From Lacrimispora sphenoides JCM 1415 (GTDB lineage Bacteria; Bacillota; Clostridia; Lachnospirales; Lachnospiraceae): DNA of 64,000 bases. Below, in pieces: positions 44,157 through 53,630 of this stretch; positions within the stretch are counted from its first letter, which is position 1; each line of letters starts with the position of its first letter. The translations under genes and the position numbers were made by a program. The stretch is from assembly GCF_900105615.1 (NCBI RefSeq), contig NZ_LT630003.1, positions 4,900,001-4,964,000 on the forward strand, in the 5' to 3' direction. The notes beneath the pieces were generated by a model. That model was given only the letters and a program-made list of their open reading frames with translations, did not search any database and had not been told where the DNA came from.

Positions 44157-44864
44157 ATGTCCGAGACAATAAGCATTTTGGTTGTGGATGATGAGAAAGA
44201 GATTGCAGACCTGGTGGAGATCTATCTGGTCAGTGATGGCTATAAAGTATATAAAGCGAATAATGCGGAAGAAGGACTGGGAGTTCTGGAAAAGACCCAG
44301 ATCCATCTGGTACTTTTAGACATCATGATGCCAGGAATGGATGGCCTGCAAATGTGTAAAAAAATACGGGAGACCAATAACATTCCCATCATCATGCTCA
44401 GCGCCAAGTCCACGGATCTGGACAAAATACTGGGACTTGGAACCGGGGCAGATGACTACGTGACAAAACCCTTTAACCCTCTGGAGCTGACGGCACGGGT
44501 AAAATCCCAGCTTCGCCGTTATACCCAGTTAAACCCCAACAGTGCGGTAAATGAAGCTGCTAAGAATGAAATCGCAATAAGAGGACTGACCATTAACAAG
44601 GATAACCATAAGGTGACTGTTTATGGGGAAGAGATTAAGCTCACCCCCATTGAGTTTGACATCCTTTACTTACTGGCCTCTAATCCCGGAAGAGTGTTCA
44701 GCACCGATGAGATCTTTGAAAAGGTGTGGAATGAAAAGGTTTATGAGGCAAACAACACAGTTATGGTACATATCAGACGGCTGCGGGGAAAGATGAAAGA
44801 GGATACCAGACAGAACAAGATCATCACCACTGTTTGGGGGGTAGGATACAAAATTGAAAAGTGA
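44157..44864 (+). CDS. OmpR-family response regulator
   Basis: DNA-binding half of a two-component system, 235 residues. The receiver domain has the acidic pocket Asp11/Asp12, phospho-acceptor Asp55 ('LLDIMMPGMDG') and the conserved Lys ('YVTKPFNPLEL'). The C-terminal winged helix shows 'LTPIEFDILYLLASNPGRVFS' and 'VWNEKVYEANNTVMVHIRRLR'. GGGAGG precedes the ATG. It resembles the VanR branch. It overlaps the kinase gene by 11 nt. Likely targets include the adjacent membrane-protein/ABC genes, which follow without a visible terminator. Confidence 0.93.
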   Translation: MSETISILVVDDEKEIADLVEIYLVSDGYKVYKANNAEEGLGVLEKTQIHLVLLDIMMPGMDGLQMCKKIRETNNIPIIMLSAKSTDLDKILGLGTGADDYVTKPFNPLELTARVKSQLRRYTQLNPNSAVNEAAKNEIAIRGLTINKDNHKVTVYGEEIKLTPIEFDILYLLASNPGRVFSTDEIFEKVWNEKVYEANNTVMVHIRRLRGKMKEDTRQNKIITTVWGVGYKIEK

Positions 44865-45990
44865 TCTTAACCGTCGTTTTCATACCCGGGTCATTGCCAA
44901 TATTTTTTACAGTGCAGTCGTCACGGTCCTGATCGAGATATTTCTGGTAACCAATGTATCTTTGGTAGCCTCCTACATGAGAAACACACAAAAGGATAAT
45001 GCATTTGTTGAGATGCTCACATCCTTTGATGTAGTAGTGATCCTGATTTATGTGATTTTCGGGATCGGAATATTCACGGTCACCTTTCTCCTTCTCCAGG
45101 AAAAGTCCATGCGTTACATCAGCCGGATTTCTGATGCCATGCAGAGCATTTCTGAGGGAGATTTAAATATTACGGTTGACATTGAAGGGGATGATGAATT
45201 CTCTGTCATGGCTGCCAGTTTAAATAAGATGGTGGAAGATTTAAGAGGCCTCATGGATAAGGAACGGGAAGCGGAGCGTACCAAGAACGAGCTTATTACC
45301 AATATTGCTCATGACTTAAGGACACCCTTAACCTCCATCATCGGGTATCTGGAACTTTTGTCCGGAGAAACTAAGCTTGATCCGGAAGTCCAGAAAAAGT
45401 ACATAGGGATTGCATACGTAAAGACAAAGCGGCTGGAAAAGCTGATTGAGGACTTATTCGGATTTACAAAGCTGAACTATGGGAAGATCTCCATGCACGT
45501 AGCCAAGGTGGACGTGGTGAAGCTCTTAAGTCAGCTGTTGGAAGAATTTTATCCCAGTTTTGTGGATAAGAACCTATCTTATGAGCTTCAAAGCAATGTT
45601 CCCGCCCAGATGATCTCGGCGGATGGCAACCTTCTGGCCCGTCTGTTTGACAATCTGATCAACAATGCCATCAAATACGGAGCGGATGGAAAGCGCATCC
45701 TGGTAAAGGTCCATGGCAGCGAAGAACTGGTTACCATTCAGGTGATCAATTACGGTTACGTGATCCCGGAGGAAGAGCTGCCTCTTATCTTCAATAAGTT
45801 TTACCGCGTGGAACAGTCCCGGTCTACCAATACAGGGGGAACGGGGCTGGGGCTTGCCATTGCAAAGAATATTGTGGATATGCACGGCGGAACCATTCAT
45901 GTGACCAGTGATTTATCCGGAACGGTATTTACGATTAAGCTGCAGGTGGATTTTGATATTAATAAAGAGAACTTTGGAAAGATAGGGTGA
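44854..45990 (+). CDS. Sensor histidine kinase with HAMP domain
   Basis: Membrane-bound sensor of 378 residues, paired with the preceding regulator. Two N-terminal helices flank a short outside loop of about 30 residues, so sensing is probably within or near the membrane. HAMP ('SISEGDLNITVDIEGDDEF') is followed by the H box 'NIAHDLRTPLTS' (His153), an N box ('NLINNAIKYG') and the ATP lid ('GGTGLGLAIAKNI'). It starts with TTG 44854 inside the regulator gene. Its VanS-like layout with a small sensing loop resembles sensors of cell-wall-active compounds (inference). Confidence 0.92.
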   Translation: MKSDLNRRFHTRVIANIFYSAVVTVLIEIFLVTNVSLVASYMRNTQKDNAFVEMLTSFDVVVILIYVIFGIGIFTVTFLLLQEKSMRYISRISDAMQSISEGDLNITVDIEGDDEFSVMAASLNKMVEDLRGLMDKEREAERTKNELITNIAHDLRTPLTSIIGYLELLSGETKLDPEVQKKYIGIAYVKTKRLEKLIEDLFGFTKLNYGKISMHVAKVDVVKLLSQLLEEFYPSFVDKNLSYELQSNVPAQMISADGNLLARLFDNLINNAIKYGADGKRILVKVHGSEELVTIQVINYGYVIPEEELPLIFNKFYRVEQSRSTNTGGTGLGLAIAKNIVDMHGGTIHVTSDLSGTVFTIKLQVDFDINKENFGKIG

Positions 45991-45996
45991 CAGAGA

Positions 45997-48486
45997 ATGA
46001 AATTCAGAAAGATATCCCTGATTTGTGCCATGGTTGTCACCATAGCAGGCAGCGTTACGCTGCCTGCTTTCGGTATGGCAAATGAAACACCGGCCGGAAT
46101 GGATACAGGGAATTCCTTTGCAGACGGAAATTATGCGGCTACGAATTCCGGGGTTTCCATGGATGTTTCCTATGGATATGAGGGAAATGCAAAAAGCGGA
46201 CGTTACGTACCGGTAAATTTTTCATTAAAAAACCAGCTGGATTCCGAATTTCAGGGAACGGTACAGGCGATTGCCATGGAATCGGATTATGACATTTACC
46301 AATACGAGTACCCGGTTACCTTAAAGGCTTTTGAAGCCTCGGAGGAATCCTTGGATATTCCGGTGGGAAGGGCAGATGTTCTTTATGTGAAGCTTCTGGA
46401 CTCCCAGGGAAAAGAGCTGATACGCAAACGCTTAAAAATGAATGTTACGGCAGATATTGCAGAACTGTTTGTGGGGGTTTTATCTGATGAGCCGGATACT
46501 CTTTCCTATATGGATGGGGTGGGGGTGAATTACAGCTCTGTCAGGATCAAGACCTTTGAGATGGATACAGAAAAGATGCCGGATAATGTCATCGGTCTGG
46601 ACCTTTTAGATGTGCTGGTCATTACGGATTACGATACAAAAAGGCTGTCCACAGACCAGGTGTCTGCAATTTGGGAATGGGTGAAAGGAGGAGGGATCCT
46701 TCTTCTGGGAACCGGCAGCCGGGTGGATGATACCCTTTATGCCTTCCGATCTGATATCCTTGAAGATGATTATGCACCTCCATCGGAAAAATCCGTGGAC
46801 ATGGGAGTGGAATATTCCTCCAATGGTCCTGGAGATTCCTTCATGAAACTGGTTTGTGCAGACGTTTCCTTAAAAGGTGGAGCAGGAGTGCTTTCCAATG
46901 ATGAATTCCCGGTCCTTACTTCTGTATCAAAGGGAAAAGGAAAGGTAGGCGTTGCTGCCTATGATTTTGTGGATATCGCTTCCTTTTGCCAGGTCCAGCG
47001 TTCCTATGTAGATAAGCTTTTTACGGCGCTTTTGGGAGAAACCAAGTTAAATGATTTGTCCTCCTACCTATACAGCGGAAATTCCGGCCAGTTCTGGTCC
47101 GTGCAGAATATGTTAAATACCGGAAACTTAGATAAGCTGCCGAACCTGGTGGTTTATGCTGCAGTGATCCTGGGATATATTGTGCTGGTGGGCCCGGGGC
47201 TGTACCTGTTTTTGAAAAAGCAGGAGCGGAGAAGGTATTACCGGACCGCGGTTGCAGCAGTTTCCCTGGCCTTTGCGGCAATCGTATACTTAATGGGAGT
47301 AGGAACCAGGTTTAAGGATACCTTTTTTACCTATGCGACCATACTGGATACTAGGTCGGACTATGTAGACGAATATACTTATATCAACATGAGGACGCCT
47401 TATAATAAGGCATATACCATTGCCCTGGATCCGTCATATGATCTGCTTCCCATCACCAGAAGCAGTTCCTATGAGATGAAGCCGGTTCCCAGATTTATGG
47501 GAAATGAGGACTATAAGGTGAATATATCCTATGGGGAAACGGACACCAGGGTTTCGGTCCAGAACGCAGCAGCATTTACCCCCAAGTATTATTCCTTAAG
47601 GAAACGGACTTCCAATACAGAGCATAAGGGCCTTATCGGTGACATCACCTTGTTCGAGGGGAACATATATGGCACTGTGACCAATGAATATCCTTTCCAG
47701 GTAGAAAAGGTTGGAATCCTGATGTACGGGAAAATGGTGGTCATTGAAGAGTTAAAGCCAGGAGAGACCATGAATTTAAACGGGCTTCCTGTCATCAATT
47801 ATCCCATTAACAATTCCTTCCTGGTATCTGCCCGGGTAACGGGAAGCTATCAGTATCCCAAAGCGGACATCGAGGATCCGGCTTACATGCTGGCTTTATC
47901 AAGGACCAACATTTTAAGCTTTTATCTTGATAAATATTCCTCATTCTATAATCCGGAGGCCAGAATCGTGGCTTTCAGCAAGGACCAGTCAGACAGCCAG
48001 TTCCTTGCCGGAGGGAATTATGAAACTTTCGGCATGTCCATGTTTACATCTACCATTAATGTAAAGACAAAGAACAATGGAGAGACCTCCCGGTCCGCCC
48101 TCATGAAAACACCTACGGTGGTAAGCGGGCAGTATTATGCGGATTCCAACGCCATTTACGGCGTAGACCCGGTAGCTCTGGAGTATTTTCTTGGAAATGA
48201 TCTGGAGGTGGAAACGCTGACCTTTGAAAACCTCTCTGACGAGTTTTTAAACAGCGAAAGCTTTTACTACGCCACCATCTTTAAAGGAAATATTTATTTC
48301 TACAATCACGACACTGGAAATTACGATGCCATGGACCCCAATAAATCGGTTTATAAAGCCTGGGAACTGACCCCTTATCTGTCTCCCGGCAACACGCTGA
48401 CTGTAAAGTATGTATGTGACAATACATCTGAGAATAATTGGTATGTGACTCTGCCAATGCTGACAGTGGCAGGAAGGGATAAATGA
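45997..48486 (+). CDS. Large exported membrane protein linked to an ABC transporter
   Basis: An 829-residue protein with a signal peptide ('ISLICAMVVTIAGSVTLPAFGMA'). A long extracytoplasmic part carries a GldG/DUF4350-like segment ('LDVLVITDYDTKRL', 'WVKGGGILLLGTG'). Two membrane helices follow near residues 385-435 ('VVYAAVILGYIVLVGPGLYLFL' region and the next), then a second extracytoplasmic domain. I do not know its exact function. It starts 6 nt after the kinase, and its stop overlaps the ABC ATPase start, so it is part of one coupled operon. The layout suggests an accessory or substrate-binding subunit of the transporter (inference). Confidence 0.75.
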   Translation: MKFRKISLICAMVVTIAGSVTLPAFGMANETPAGMDTGNSFADGNYAATNSGVSMDVSYGYEGNAKSGRYVPVNFSLKNQLDSEFQGTVQAIAMESDYDIYQYEYPVTLKAFEASEESLDIPVGRADVLYVKLLDSQGKELIRKRLKMNVTADIAELFVGVLSDEPDTLSYMDGVGVNYSSVRIKTFEMDTEKMPDNVIGLDLLDVLVITDYDTKRLSTDQVSAIWEWVKGGGILLLGTGSRVDDTLYAFRSDILEDDYAPPSEKSVDMGVEYSSNGPGDSFMKLVCADVSLKGGAGVLSNDEFPVLTSVSKGKGKVGVAAYDFVDIASFCQVQRSYVDKLFTALLGETKLNDLSSYLYSGNSGQFWSVQNMLNTGNLDKLPNLVVYAAVILGYIVLVGPGLYLFLKKQERRRYYRTAVAAVSLAFAAIVYLMGVGTRFKDTFFTYATILDTRSDYVDEYTYINMRTPYNKAYTIALDPSYDLLPITRSSSYEMKPVPRFMGNEDYKVNISYGETDTRVSVQNAAAFTPKYYSLRKRTSNTEHKGLIGDITLFEGNIYGTVTNEYPFQVEKVGILMYGKMVVIEELKPGETMNLNGLPVINYPINNSFLVSARVTGSYQYPKADIEDPAYMLALSRTNILSFYLDKYSSFYNPEARIVAFSKDQSDSQFLAGGNYETFGMSMFTSTINVKTKNNGETSRSALMKTPTVVSGQYYADSNAIYGVDPVALEYFLGNDLEVETLTFENLSDEFLNSESFYYATIFKGNIYFYNHDTGNYDAMDPNKSVYKAWELTPYLSPGNTLTVKYVCDNTSENNWYVTLPMLTVAGRDK

Positions 48487-49448
48487 TGTTAGAGATTAAG
48501 GATTTGCGGAAAAAGTTTGGAAAATTCCATGCCTTAAACGGCCTGGATCTTCGTATCCCCCAGGGATCTCTTTATGGCTTCGTAGGACCTAACGGAGCAG
48601 GAAAGACCACCACCATCAAGATCATGACAGGGCTTCTTTTTGCCGACAGCGGCCAGGTGATGATCGATGGCGTGGATGTGTCCGGGGGATTAGATAAATT
48701 AAAAATGAAAATCGGCTATGTGCCGGATTTTTTCGGCGTATATGACAATTTAAAAGTCAACGAATATATGGAGTTTTTTGCTTCCTGCTATGGAATCGAC
48801 GGGCTTAAGGGCAGGACCCGGTATATGACCCTTTTAGAGCAGGTAGGGCTGGAGGATAAGGTGAATTTTTACGTAGACAGCTTATCGAGAGGTATGAAGC
48901 AGCGGCTCTGCCTGGCAAGGGCTCTGATCCACGATCCCCTTTTGCTGGTCCTTGATGAACCGACCTCAGGGCTGGACCCAAGAACCAGGTTTGAATTTAA
49001 GGAGATCTTAAAGGAATTAAAGGAACAGGGGAAGACCATATTCATCAGTTCCCATGTACTTTCCGAGCTTTCCGAGCTGTGTACGGACATTGGGGTCATT
49101 GACCAGGGAAAGATGATCTTAAGCGGCAGCATGGAGGAGATTCTACGCAGGGTCAATGCTACCAACCCTCTGATCATTTCTGTTCTTGGAAATAAGGATA
49201 AGGCGCTGACCATCTTAAAAAGCCAGCCCTGTGTCCAGACCATAGCGGTGAAAGACGAGGACATCCGGGTGAATTTCATTGGAGATAACCAGGATGAGGC
49301 TCTTCTTTTGCAACAGCTGGTGGATGCCGAGGTGCTGGTACATGGTTTCTACAGGGAGCAGGGAAGCTTGGAATCCCTGTTTATGCAGATCACGGATCAT
49401 GATAAAGAAAAGGCGGTGCTTGTACATGAAATTGAATCCGGTTTATAA
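48483..49448 (+). CDS. ABC transporter ATP-binding protein
   Basis: Cytoplasmic motor subunit of an ABC-2-type exporter, 321 residues. Walker A 'GPNGAGKTTTIK', signature 'LSRGMKQRLCLARAL', Walker B 'LLVLDEPTSGLDP' and the H loop 'ISSHVLSELSEL' are intact. The roughly 100-residue C-terminal extension is typical of the drug- and gliding-type (GldA/CcmA-like) ATPases. The start overlaps the previous stop (ATGATG, either ATG possible) and its 3' end overlaps the permease gene by 23 nt. Confidence 0.93.
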   Translation: MMLEIKDLRKKFGKFHALNGLDLRIPQGSLYGFVGPNGAGKTTTIKIMTGLLFADSGQVMIDGVDVSGGLDKLKMKIGYVPDFFGVYDNLKVNEYMEFFASCYGIDGLKGRTRYMTLLEQVGLEDKVNFYVDSLSRGMKQRLCLARALIHDPLLLVLDEPTSGLDPRTRFEFKEILKELKEQGKTIFISSHVLSELSELCTDIGVIDQGKMILSGSMEEILRRVNATNPLIISVLGNKDKALTILKSQPCVQTIAVKDEDIRVNFIGDNQDEALLLQQLVDAEVLVHGFYREQGSLESLFMQITDHDKEKAVLVHEIESGL

Positions 49449-50340
49449 GCGGGAGACAACGGTCAGCTCCAGAAGCTTCCGTCTTGCGCTGATCCTGGCG
49501 ATTTTTAATACGATTCTGGCTTTGGTAGTTTTGCTTAATATGTACTCCGTAGTGGAGCGGGTAAAGCTGACTGCGGAGATCCAGTATTCTTCATTTACCA
49601 ATTTGTACATATTCGTGGCTGCAGTGGAATTTGTAATGCTGATGTTCATCATGCCGGCGCTGACCGCAGGAAGCATCAGCGGAGAGAGGGAACGCCAGAC
49701 TCTTGACCTTCTTCTTACCACGACCTTAAAGCCATGGGAGATCATATGGGGAAAGTTTACCTCATCCTTTAGCACCATGTTCCTCATGATCATGTCCAGT
49801 TTTCCTCTTCTGGCCGTATCCTTTGTATATGGGGGAGTGATGATTTATGACGTAGTACTCTTGCTTTTTTGCTACCTGGCAGTGGCCCTTCTCTGCGGAA
49901 GCATGGGAATCTGTTTTTCCACCCTGTTCAAGCGGTCGACCATCGCCACAGTAGTAAGCTATGGAGTTCTGGTCCTCATTGGCGCAGGTACCTATGCGGT
50001 CAATGTCTTTGCCCTTTCCATGGCCCGGATGAACATAAGCAGCACCTATGCCATGACTGTGGGAGGTATGGCGGATCAGACCAGTTCCGGTGCATGCTTG
50101 TATCTGCTTCTGCTAAACCCGGTAGCTACCTTCTATGCAATGATCAATGGTCAGACAGGGGATAGTCAGGTGGTAAGAAGTTTAAACAGCTGGTTCGGCC
50201 CTCATCCGGATAACTTTATCATGGAAAACTGGGTGGTCTTAAGCATTTTTATCCAGCTGGCCCTGGCTGCAATATTCATGTTCATCGCCGTAAAGGCCAT
50301 TAGTCCGTCTAAAGGAAAAAAGATAAGAAAAATAAAATGA
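49426..50340 (+). CDS. ABC-2 type transporter permease
   Basis: Membrane subunit of 304 residues with six hydrophobic segments. 'GSISGERERQTLDLLLTTTLKPWEIIWGK' themes between helices 2 and 3 are typical of ABC-2/GldF-like permeases. The start is ATG 49426 ('MKLNPVYKRE'), with AAAGGCGG about 10 nt upstream; the frame is open further 5' but that part only reads through the ATPase gene in another frame. The ATPase-permease pair with the preceding large exported protein resembles a GldA-GldF-GldG set. The substrate is unknown. Confidence 0.88.
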   Translation: MKLNPVYKRETTVSSRSFRLALILAIFNTILALVVLLNMYSVVERVKLTAEIQYSSFTNLYIFVAAVEFVMLMFIMPALTAGSISGERERQTLDLLLTTTLKPWEIIWGKFTSSFSTMFLMIMSSFPLLAVSFVYGGVMIYDVVLLLFCYLAVALLCGSMGICFSTLFKRSTIATVVSYGVLVLIGAGTYAVNVFALSMARMNISSTYAMTVGGMADQTSSGACLYLLLLNPVATFYAMINGQTGDSQVVRSLNSWFGPHPDNFIMENWVVLSIFIQLALAAIFMFIAVKAISPSKGKKIRKIK

Positions 50341-50352
50341 CAGGAGGTTTTT

Positions 50353-51180
50353 ATGCTTACGATCGGATGTCACCTGTCTTCCTCAAAAGGCTATTTTACC
50401 ATGGGGAAGGAGGCTATAAAGATTGATGCCAACACCTTTCAGTTTTTTACAAGGAATCCCAGGGGAACCAAGGCCAAGGCCATGAACCCTGATGATGTGA
50501 ATCGTTTCCTGGCCTTTGCCATGGAACATGGAATAACCCGGATCCTGGCCCATGCGCCTTACACTTTAAATGCCTGCTCCGCGGATGAAGGGCTTCGGAC
50601 CCTTGCCAGGGATACCATGAAGGATGATTTAGACCGTATGGAATACACTCCCGGAAACTGCTACAATTTCCACCCGGGAAGCCACGTGGGACAGGGAACA
50701 GAGGACGGGATCCGTTATATTTCAGACATGCTGAATCAGGTTCTGACACCCAAACTTCATACCACCGTCCTTTTAGAGACCATGTCCGGCAAGGGCAGCG
50801 AGGTAGGACGGGAATTTGAAGAGTTACGGGAGATCCTGGACCGTGTGGAGCAAAAGGATCATATGGGCATCTGCCTGGATACGTGCCACGTATGGGATGC
50901 AGGCTATGATATTGCCGGTGATCTGGACGGAGTCTTAAACCGGTTTGACCGGATTATCGGCCTGGACAGATTAAAGGCGATCCATTTAAATGACAGCCAG
51001 AACCCTCTTGGGGCTCACAAGGACCGTCATGCAAAAATCGGAGAAGGCTTTATTGGTTATGAGGCTCTGAAGCGGATGACGGTTCACCCGGCTTTAAAGG
51101 GCCTTCCTTTTTATCTGGAAACGCCCAATGACCTTTCCGGGTACGCAAAAGAAATTTCCATGATGAGAGGAACAGTATAG
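50353..51180 (+). CDS. nfo: Endonuclease IV (AP endonuclease)
   Basis: Cuts DNA at abasic sites during base-excision repair, using three metal ions. The product has 275 residues, the usual length. '[11 protein letters not shown]' at the N-terminus, '[10 protein letters not shown]', '[10 protein letters not shown]', 'LLETMSGKG', '[13 protein letters not shown]' and '[22 protein letters not shown]' supply the conserved His/Asp/Glu ligands. It begins 12 nt after the permease with GACAGGAGG, so it is at the end of the same operon or read from it. Confidence 0.95.
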   Translation: MLTIGCHLSSSKGYFTMGKEAIKIDANTFQFFTRNPRGTKAKAMNPDDVNRFLAFAMEHGITRILAHAPYTLNACSADEGLRTLARDTMKDDLDRMEYTPGNCYNFHPGSHVGQGTEDGIRYISDMLNQVLTPKLHTTVLLETMSGKGSEVGREFEELREILDRVEQKDHMGICLDTCHVWDAGYDIAGDLDGVLNRFDRIIGLDRLKAIHLNDSQNPLGAHKDRHAKIGEGFIGYEALKRMTVHPALKGLPFYLETPNDLSGYAKEISMMRGTV

Positions 51181-51200
51181 CCAACCGATTAATGGTGTAG

Positions 51201-51240
51201 TATAATGAGCGAAAGAGAGTGAAGATGAGTTTACTCATCG
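51201..51240. repeat. 40-bp hairpin-bearing direct repeat, copy 1
   Basis: Identical to 51282-51321 except at one base (51232). It begins TATAATGAGCGAAAGAG and ends in a 7-bp stem GATGAGT/ACTCATC with a 2-nt loop. The single difference between the copies falls in that loop, so both hairpins are intact. Confidence 0.9.
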
Positions 51241-51281
51241 GCACGAACGGCGAATGACGATCAGGAACCGCAGGTTCATGA

Positions 51282-51321
51282 TATAATGAGCGAAAGAGAG
51301 TGAAGATGAGTTCACTCATCG
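51282..51321. repeat. 40-bp hairpin-bearing direct repeat, copy 2
   Basis: Second copy, 81 bp after the first start and ending 27 nt before the SPFH gene's ATG. A small GAACC/GGTTC hairpin (51265-51277) sits between the copies. No consensus -35 fits the TATAAT at the head of either copy. Confidence 0.9.
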
Positions 51322-51348
51322 AATAAAAACCGTTAAGGAGGAAATGAC

Positions 51349-52563
51349 ATGGGAATTGTTAAGGCACTTACTACCGCAGTAGGAGGTTCACTGGCAGACC
51401 AGTGGCTTGAAGTGATAGAAGCAGGCAATATGGGAGATCAGACCGTATTCACCAGCGGAGTGAAAATCCGGAAGGGATCCAATACAAAGAGCACAGAATA
51501 TACGGTATCTGATGGTTCCGTCATTCATGTTTACCCCAATCAGTTCATGATTTTGGTCGATGGCGGAAAGGTGATTGATTACACCGGAGAACCAGGTTAT
51601 TTTACCGTGAAAAATTCTTCCCTTCCATCCCTCTTTAACGGTCAGTTCGATGAGGCCATAAAGGAATCCTTTGACCGGATCCGTTTCGGCGGCCAGACAC
51701 CCACTTCCCAGAGGGTGTATTTCATCAACTTACAGGAGATTAAAGGGATTAAGTTCGGTACTCCCAATCCCATCAACTATTTCGATCAGTTTTATAATGC
51801 GGAATTGTTTTTGCGGGCCCACGGTACGTATTCCATCAAGGTAACAGACCCTCTGTTGTTCTATGGGGAAGCCATACCGAAAAATGCTTCCCGGGTCGAG
51901 GTAGATGACATCAATGCCCAGTATTTATCTGAATTTTTAGAGGCTCTTCAGTCATCGATCAACCAGATGTCCGCCGATGGCATCCGGATCTCCTATGTAG
52001 CTTCAAAAGGAAGAGAGTTGGGACAGTATATGGCGGGTGTCCTTGACGACCAGTGGAAGGATCAGAGAGGAATCGAGATCCAGTCCGTGGGAATCGCCAG
52101 TATTTCCTATGATGAGGAATCAAAGAAGCTGATCCAGATGCGCAACCAGGGCGCCATGCTAAGCGATCCCGGGGTCAGGGAGGGCTATGTGCAGGGAGCA
52201 GTGGCCAGAGGCCTTGAAGCGGCAGGAAGCAATGCCAATGGTTCCATGGCAGGATTTATGGGTATGAACATGGGTATGAATACTGGCGGCGGCTTTATGG
52301 GAGCAGCCTCAAATGCCAATTATCAGCAGATGCAGATGAACCGGGCCCAGCAGGAAAATTCCATGGAACGGACCCCGGCAGGCGGAGCGGGTAAGGCCGA
52401 AAGCCCTTCGGAAAGCCAATGGACCTGCGGCTGCGGAAGTGTGAATACAGGAAAATTCTGTCCGGAATGCGGAAACCCAAAGCCGGCAGGAACATGGACC
52501 TGTGAATGTAAAACTGTAAACAATGGCAGATTTTGTTCGGAGTGTGGAAAACCAAGACCATGA
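51349..52563 (+). CDS. ydjI: SPFH-domain protein with two C-terminal zinc ribbons (YdjI-like)
   Basis: Stomatin/flotillin-like cytoplasmic protein that probably associates with the membrane; 404 residues. The N-terminal two thirds is an SPFH/virion-core-type domain ('VIHVYPNQFMILVDGGKV', 'YFINLQEIKGIKFGT'). A Gly/Met/Asn-rich linker ('FMGMNMGMN') leads to two zinc ribbons, 'CGCGSVNTGKFCPECG' and 'CECKTVNNGRFCSECG'. In Bacillus subtilis ydjF-ydjG-ydjH-ydjI form a PspA-linked membrane-stress operon; here the order is ydjI-ydjG-ydjH and pspA is absent nearby. AAGGAGG precedes the ATG. The 3' end overlaps the next gene by 4 nt. Confidence 0.85.
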   Translation: MGIVKALTTAVGGSLADQWLEVIEAGNMGDQTVFTSGVKIRKGSNTKSTEYTVSDGSVIHVYPNQFMILVDGGKVIDYTGEPGYFTVKNSSLPSLFNGQFDEAIKESFDRIRFGGQTPTSQRVYFINLQEIKGIKFGTPNPINYFDQFYNAELFLRAHGTYSIKVTDPLLFYGEAIPKNASRVEVDDINAQYLSEFLEALQSSINQMSADGIRISYVASKGRELGQYMAGVLDDQWKDQRGIEIQSVGIASISYDEESKKLIQMRNQGAMLSDPGVREGYVQGAVARGLEAAGSNANGSMAGFMGMNMGMNTGGGFMGAASNANYQQMQMNRAQQENSMERTPAGGAGKAESPSESQWTCGCGSVNTGKFCPECGNPKPAGTWTCECKTVNNGRFCSECGKPRP

Positions 52564-53630
52564 GTGAGATCATAAGCTATAAATGTCCAAATTGCGGCGG
52601 GCCGCTTATCTTTGATCCGAAAAAGCAGAAGTATGCTTGTGAATACTGCTTATCAGAATTCAACCAGAAGGAAACAGAGAGCGGGGAGCCGCAGGAGCCT
52701 AAGGCAGAAAAGAAAAGCAGGGAGCCTGAGGCTCCCAAGGCAAAGAAACAGGACGGAGAGCCTGTCCTTTATACCTGCCCAAGCTGCGGTGCCGAGATCG
52801 TAACGGATGAGACCACTGCAGCCACCTTCTGCTACTATTGCCATAACCCGGTGATCTTATCGGGCAGGCTGACCGGGGAATTCCATCCGGATTATGTGGT
52901 TCCATTTGCAATGGAAAAGAAGCGGGCCGTGGAAATCTTTGAGCAATGGATGAAAAAGAAACGGTTTGTTCCAAAAGCTTTTTACAGTGAAAACCAGATC
53001 GAGAAGATTTCCGGTGTATATTTTCCTTACATGCTTTACAGCTGCCGGGCGGAGGGAAGCCTGAATGCAAAAGCAGACCGTCTGCGGGTCTGGGTAAGCG
53101 GTGACCGCCGTTATACGGAAACTCAGACCTATGATGTCCGCAGGGAGGGCTCTATGCCCGTAAAATTCGTGCCACGTAATGCCCTCAAGAAGTCCAACCG
53201 GGAGCTGGTGGAGGGCGTTCTGCCGTTTGAAACGGAGAAGATGAAGCCCTTTTCCATGGGGTATCTATCCGGCTTTGTGGCAGAACGGCGGGACATGGGA
53301 GAGCAGGAATTCTCTGAGGATGTAAAGTCAGAGGTACGCCTGTTTGCCGAGCAGTCCTTAAAAAACAGCATTACCTCCTATGATTCTGTGAGGGTTCAGA
53401 ATCAATCCGTCCGCCTGGAGGACGAACGATGGGAGTATGCACTTTTGCCGGTGTGGACTCTAACCTACCACGACGGGGCAAAGGACCAGATGTATTATTT
53501 TACAGTGAATGGGCAGACCGGTAAGGTATGCGGTAAGCTTCCTGTGGACCGGAACAAACTGATGCTTCTGTTTATGGAAATATTCCTGCCCGTATTTCTT
53601 GCTATGCTGATTGTGGGGTATCTGATATGA
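52560..53630 (+). CDS. ydjG: Zinc-ribbon membrane protein (YdjG-like)
   Basis: A 356-residue protein with two N-terminal zinc ribbons ('YKCPNCGGPLIFDPKKQKYACEYC' themes and 'YTCPSCGAEIVTDE...CYYCHNP'). A charged Glu/Lys linker lies between them, then a soluble domain, and one C-terminal membrane helix ('FMEIFLPVFLAMLIVGYLI'). The order zinc ribbon to tail anchor is that of YdjG. ATG 52560 overlaps the previous stop (ATGA); the ribosome site is weak, which fits translational coupling. In B. subtilis this protein works with YdjH and YdjI in membrane stress; the same role here is inference. Confidence 0.82.
   Translation: MSEIISYKCPNCGGPLIFDPKKQKYACEYCLSEFNQKETESGEPQEPKAEKKSREPEAPKAKKQDGEPVLYTCPSCGAEIVTDETTAATFCYYCHNPVILSGRLTGEFHPDYVVPFAMEKKRAVEIFEQWMKKKRFVPKAFYSENQIEKISGVYFPYMLYSCRAEGSLNAKADRLRVWVSGDRRYTETQTYDVRREGSMPVKFVPRNALKKSNRELVEGVLPFETEKMKPFSMGYLSGFVAERRDMGEQEFSEDVKSEVRLFAEQSLKNSITSYDSVRVQNQSVRLEDERWEYALLPVWTLTYHDGAKDQMYYFTVNGQTGKVCGKLPVDRNKLMLLFMEIFLPVFLAMLIVGYLI

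Noticed and set aside
51050..51319. Minus-strand 89-residue frame containing a repeated MSxLIFTLFRSLY segment
   Set aside because: The repeated peptide is only the translation of the 40-bp DNA repeats; it overlaps nfo antisense and has no ribosome site.
51201..51321. The two 40-bp repeats as a minimal CRISPR array
   Set aside because: There are only two units, an internal hairpin-rich spacer and no cas genes.
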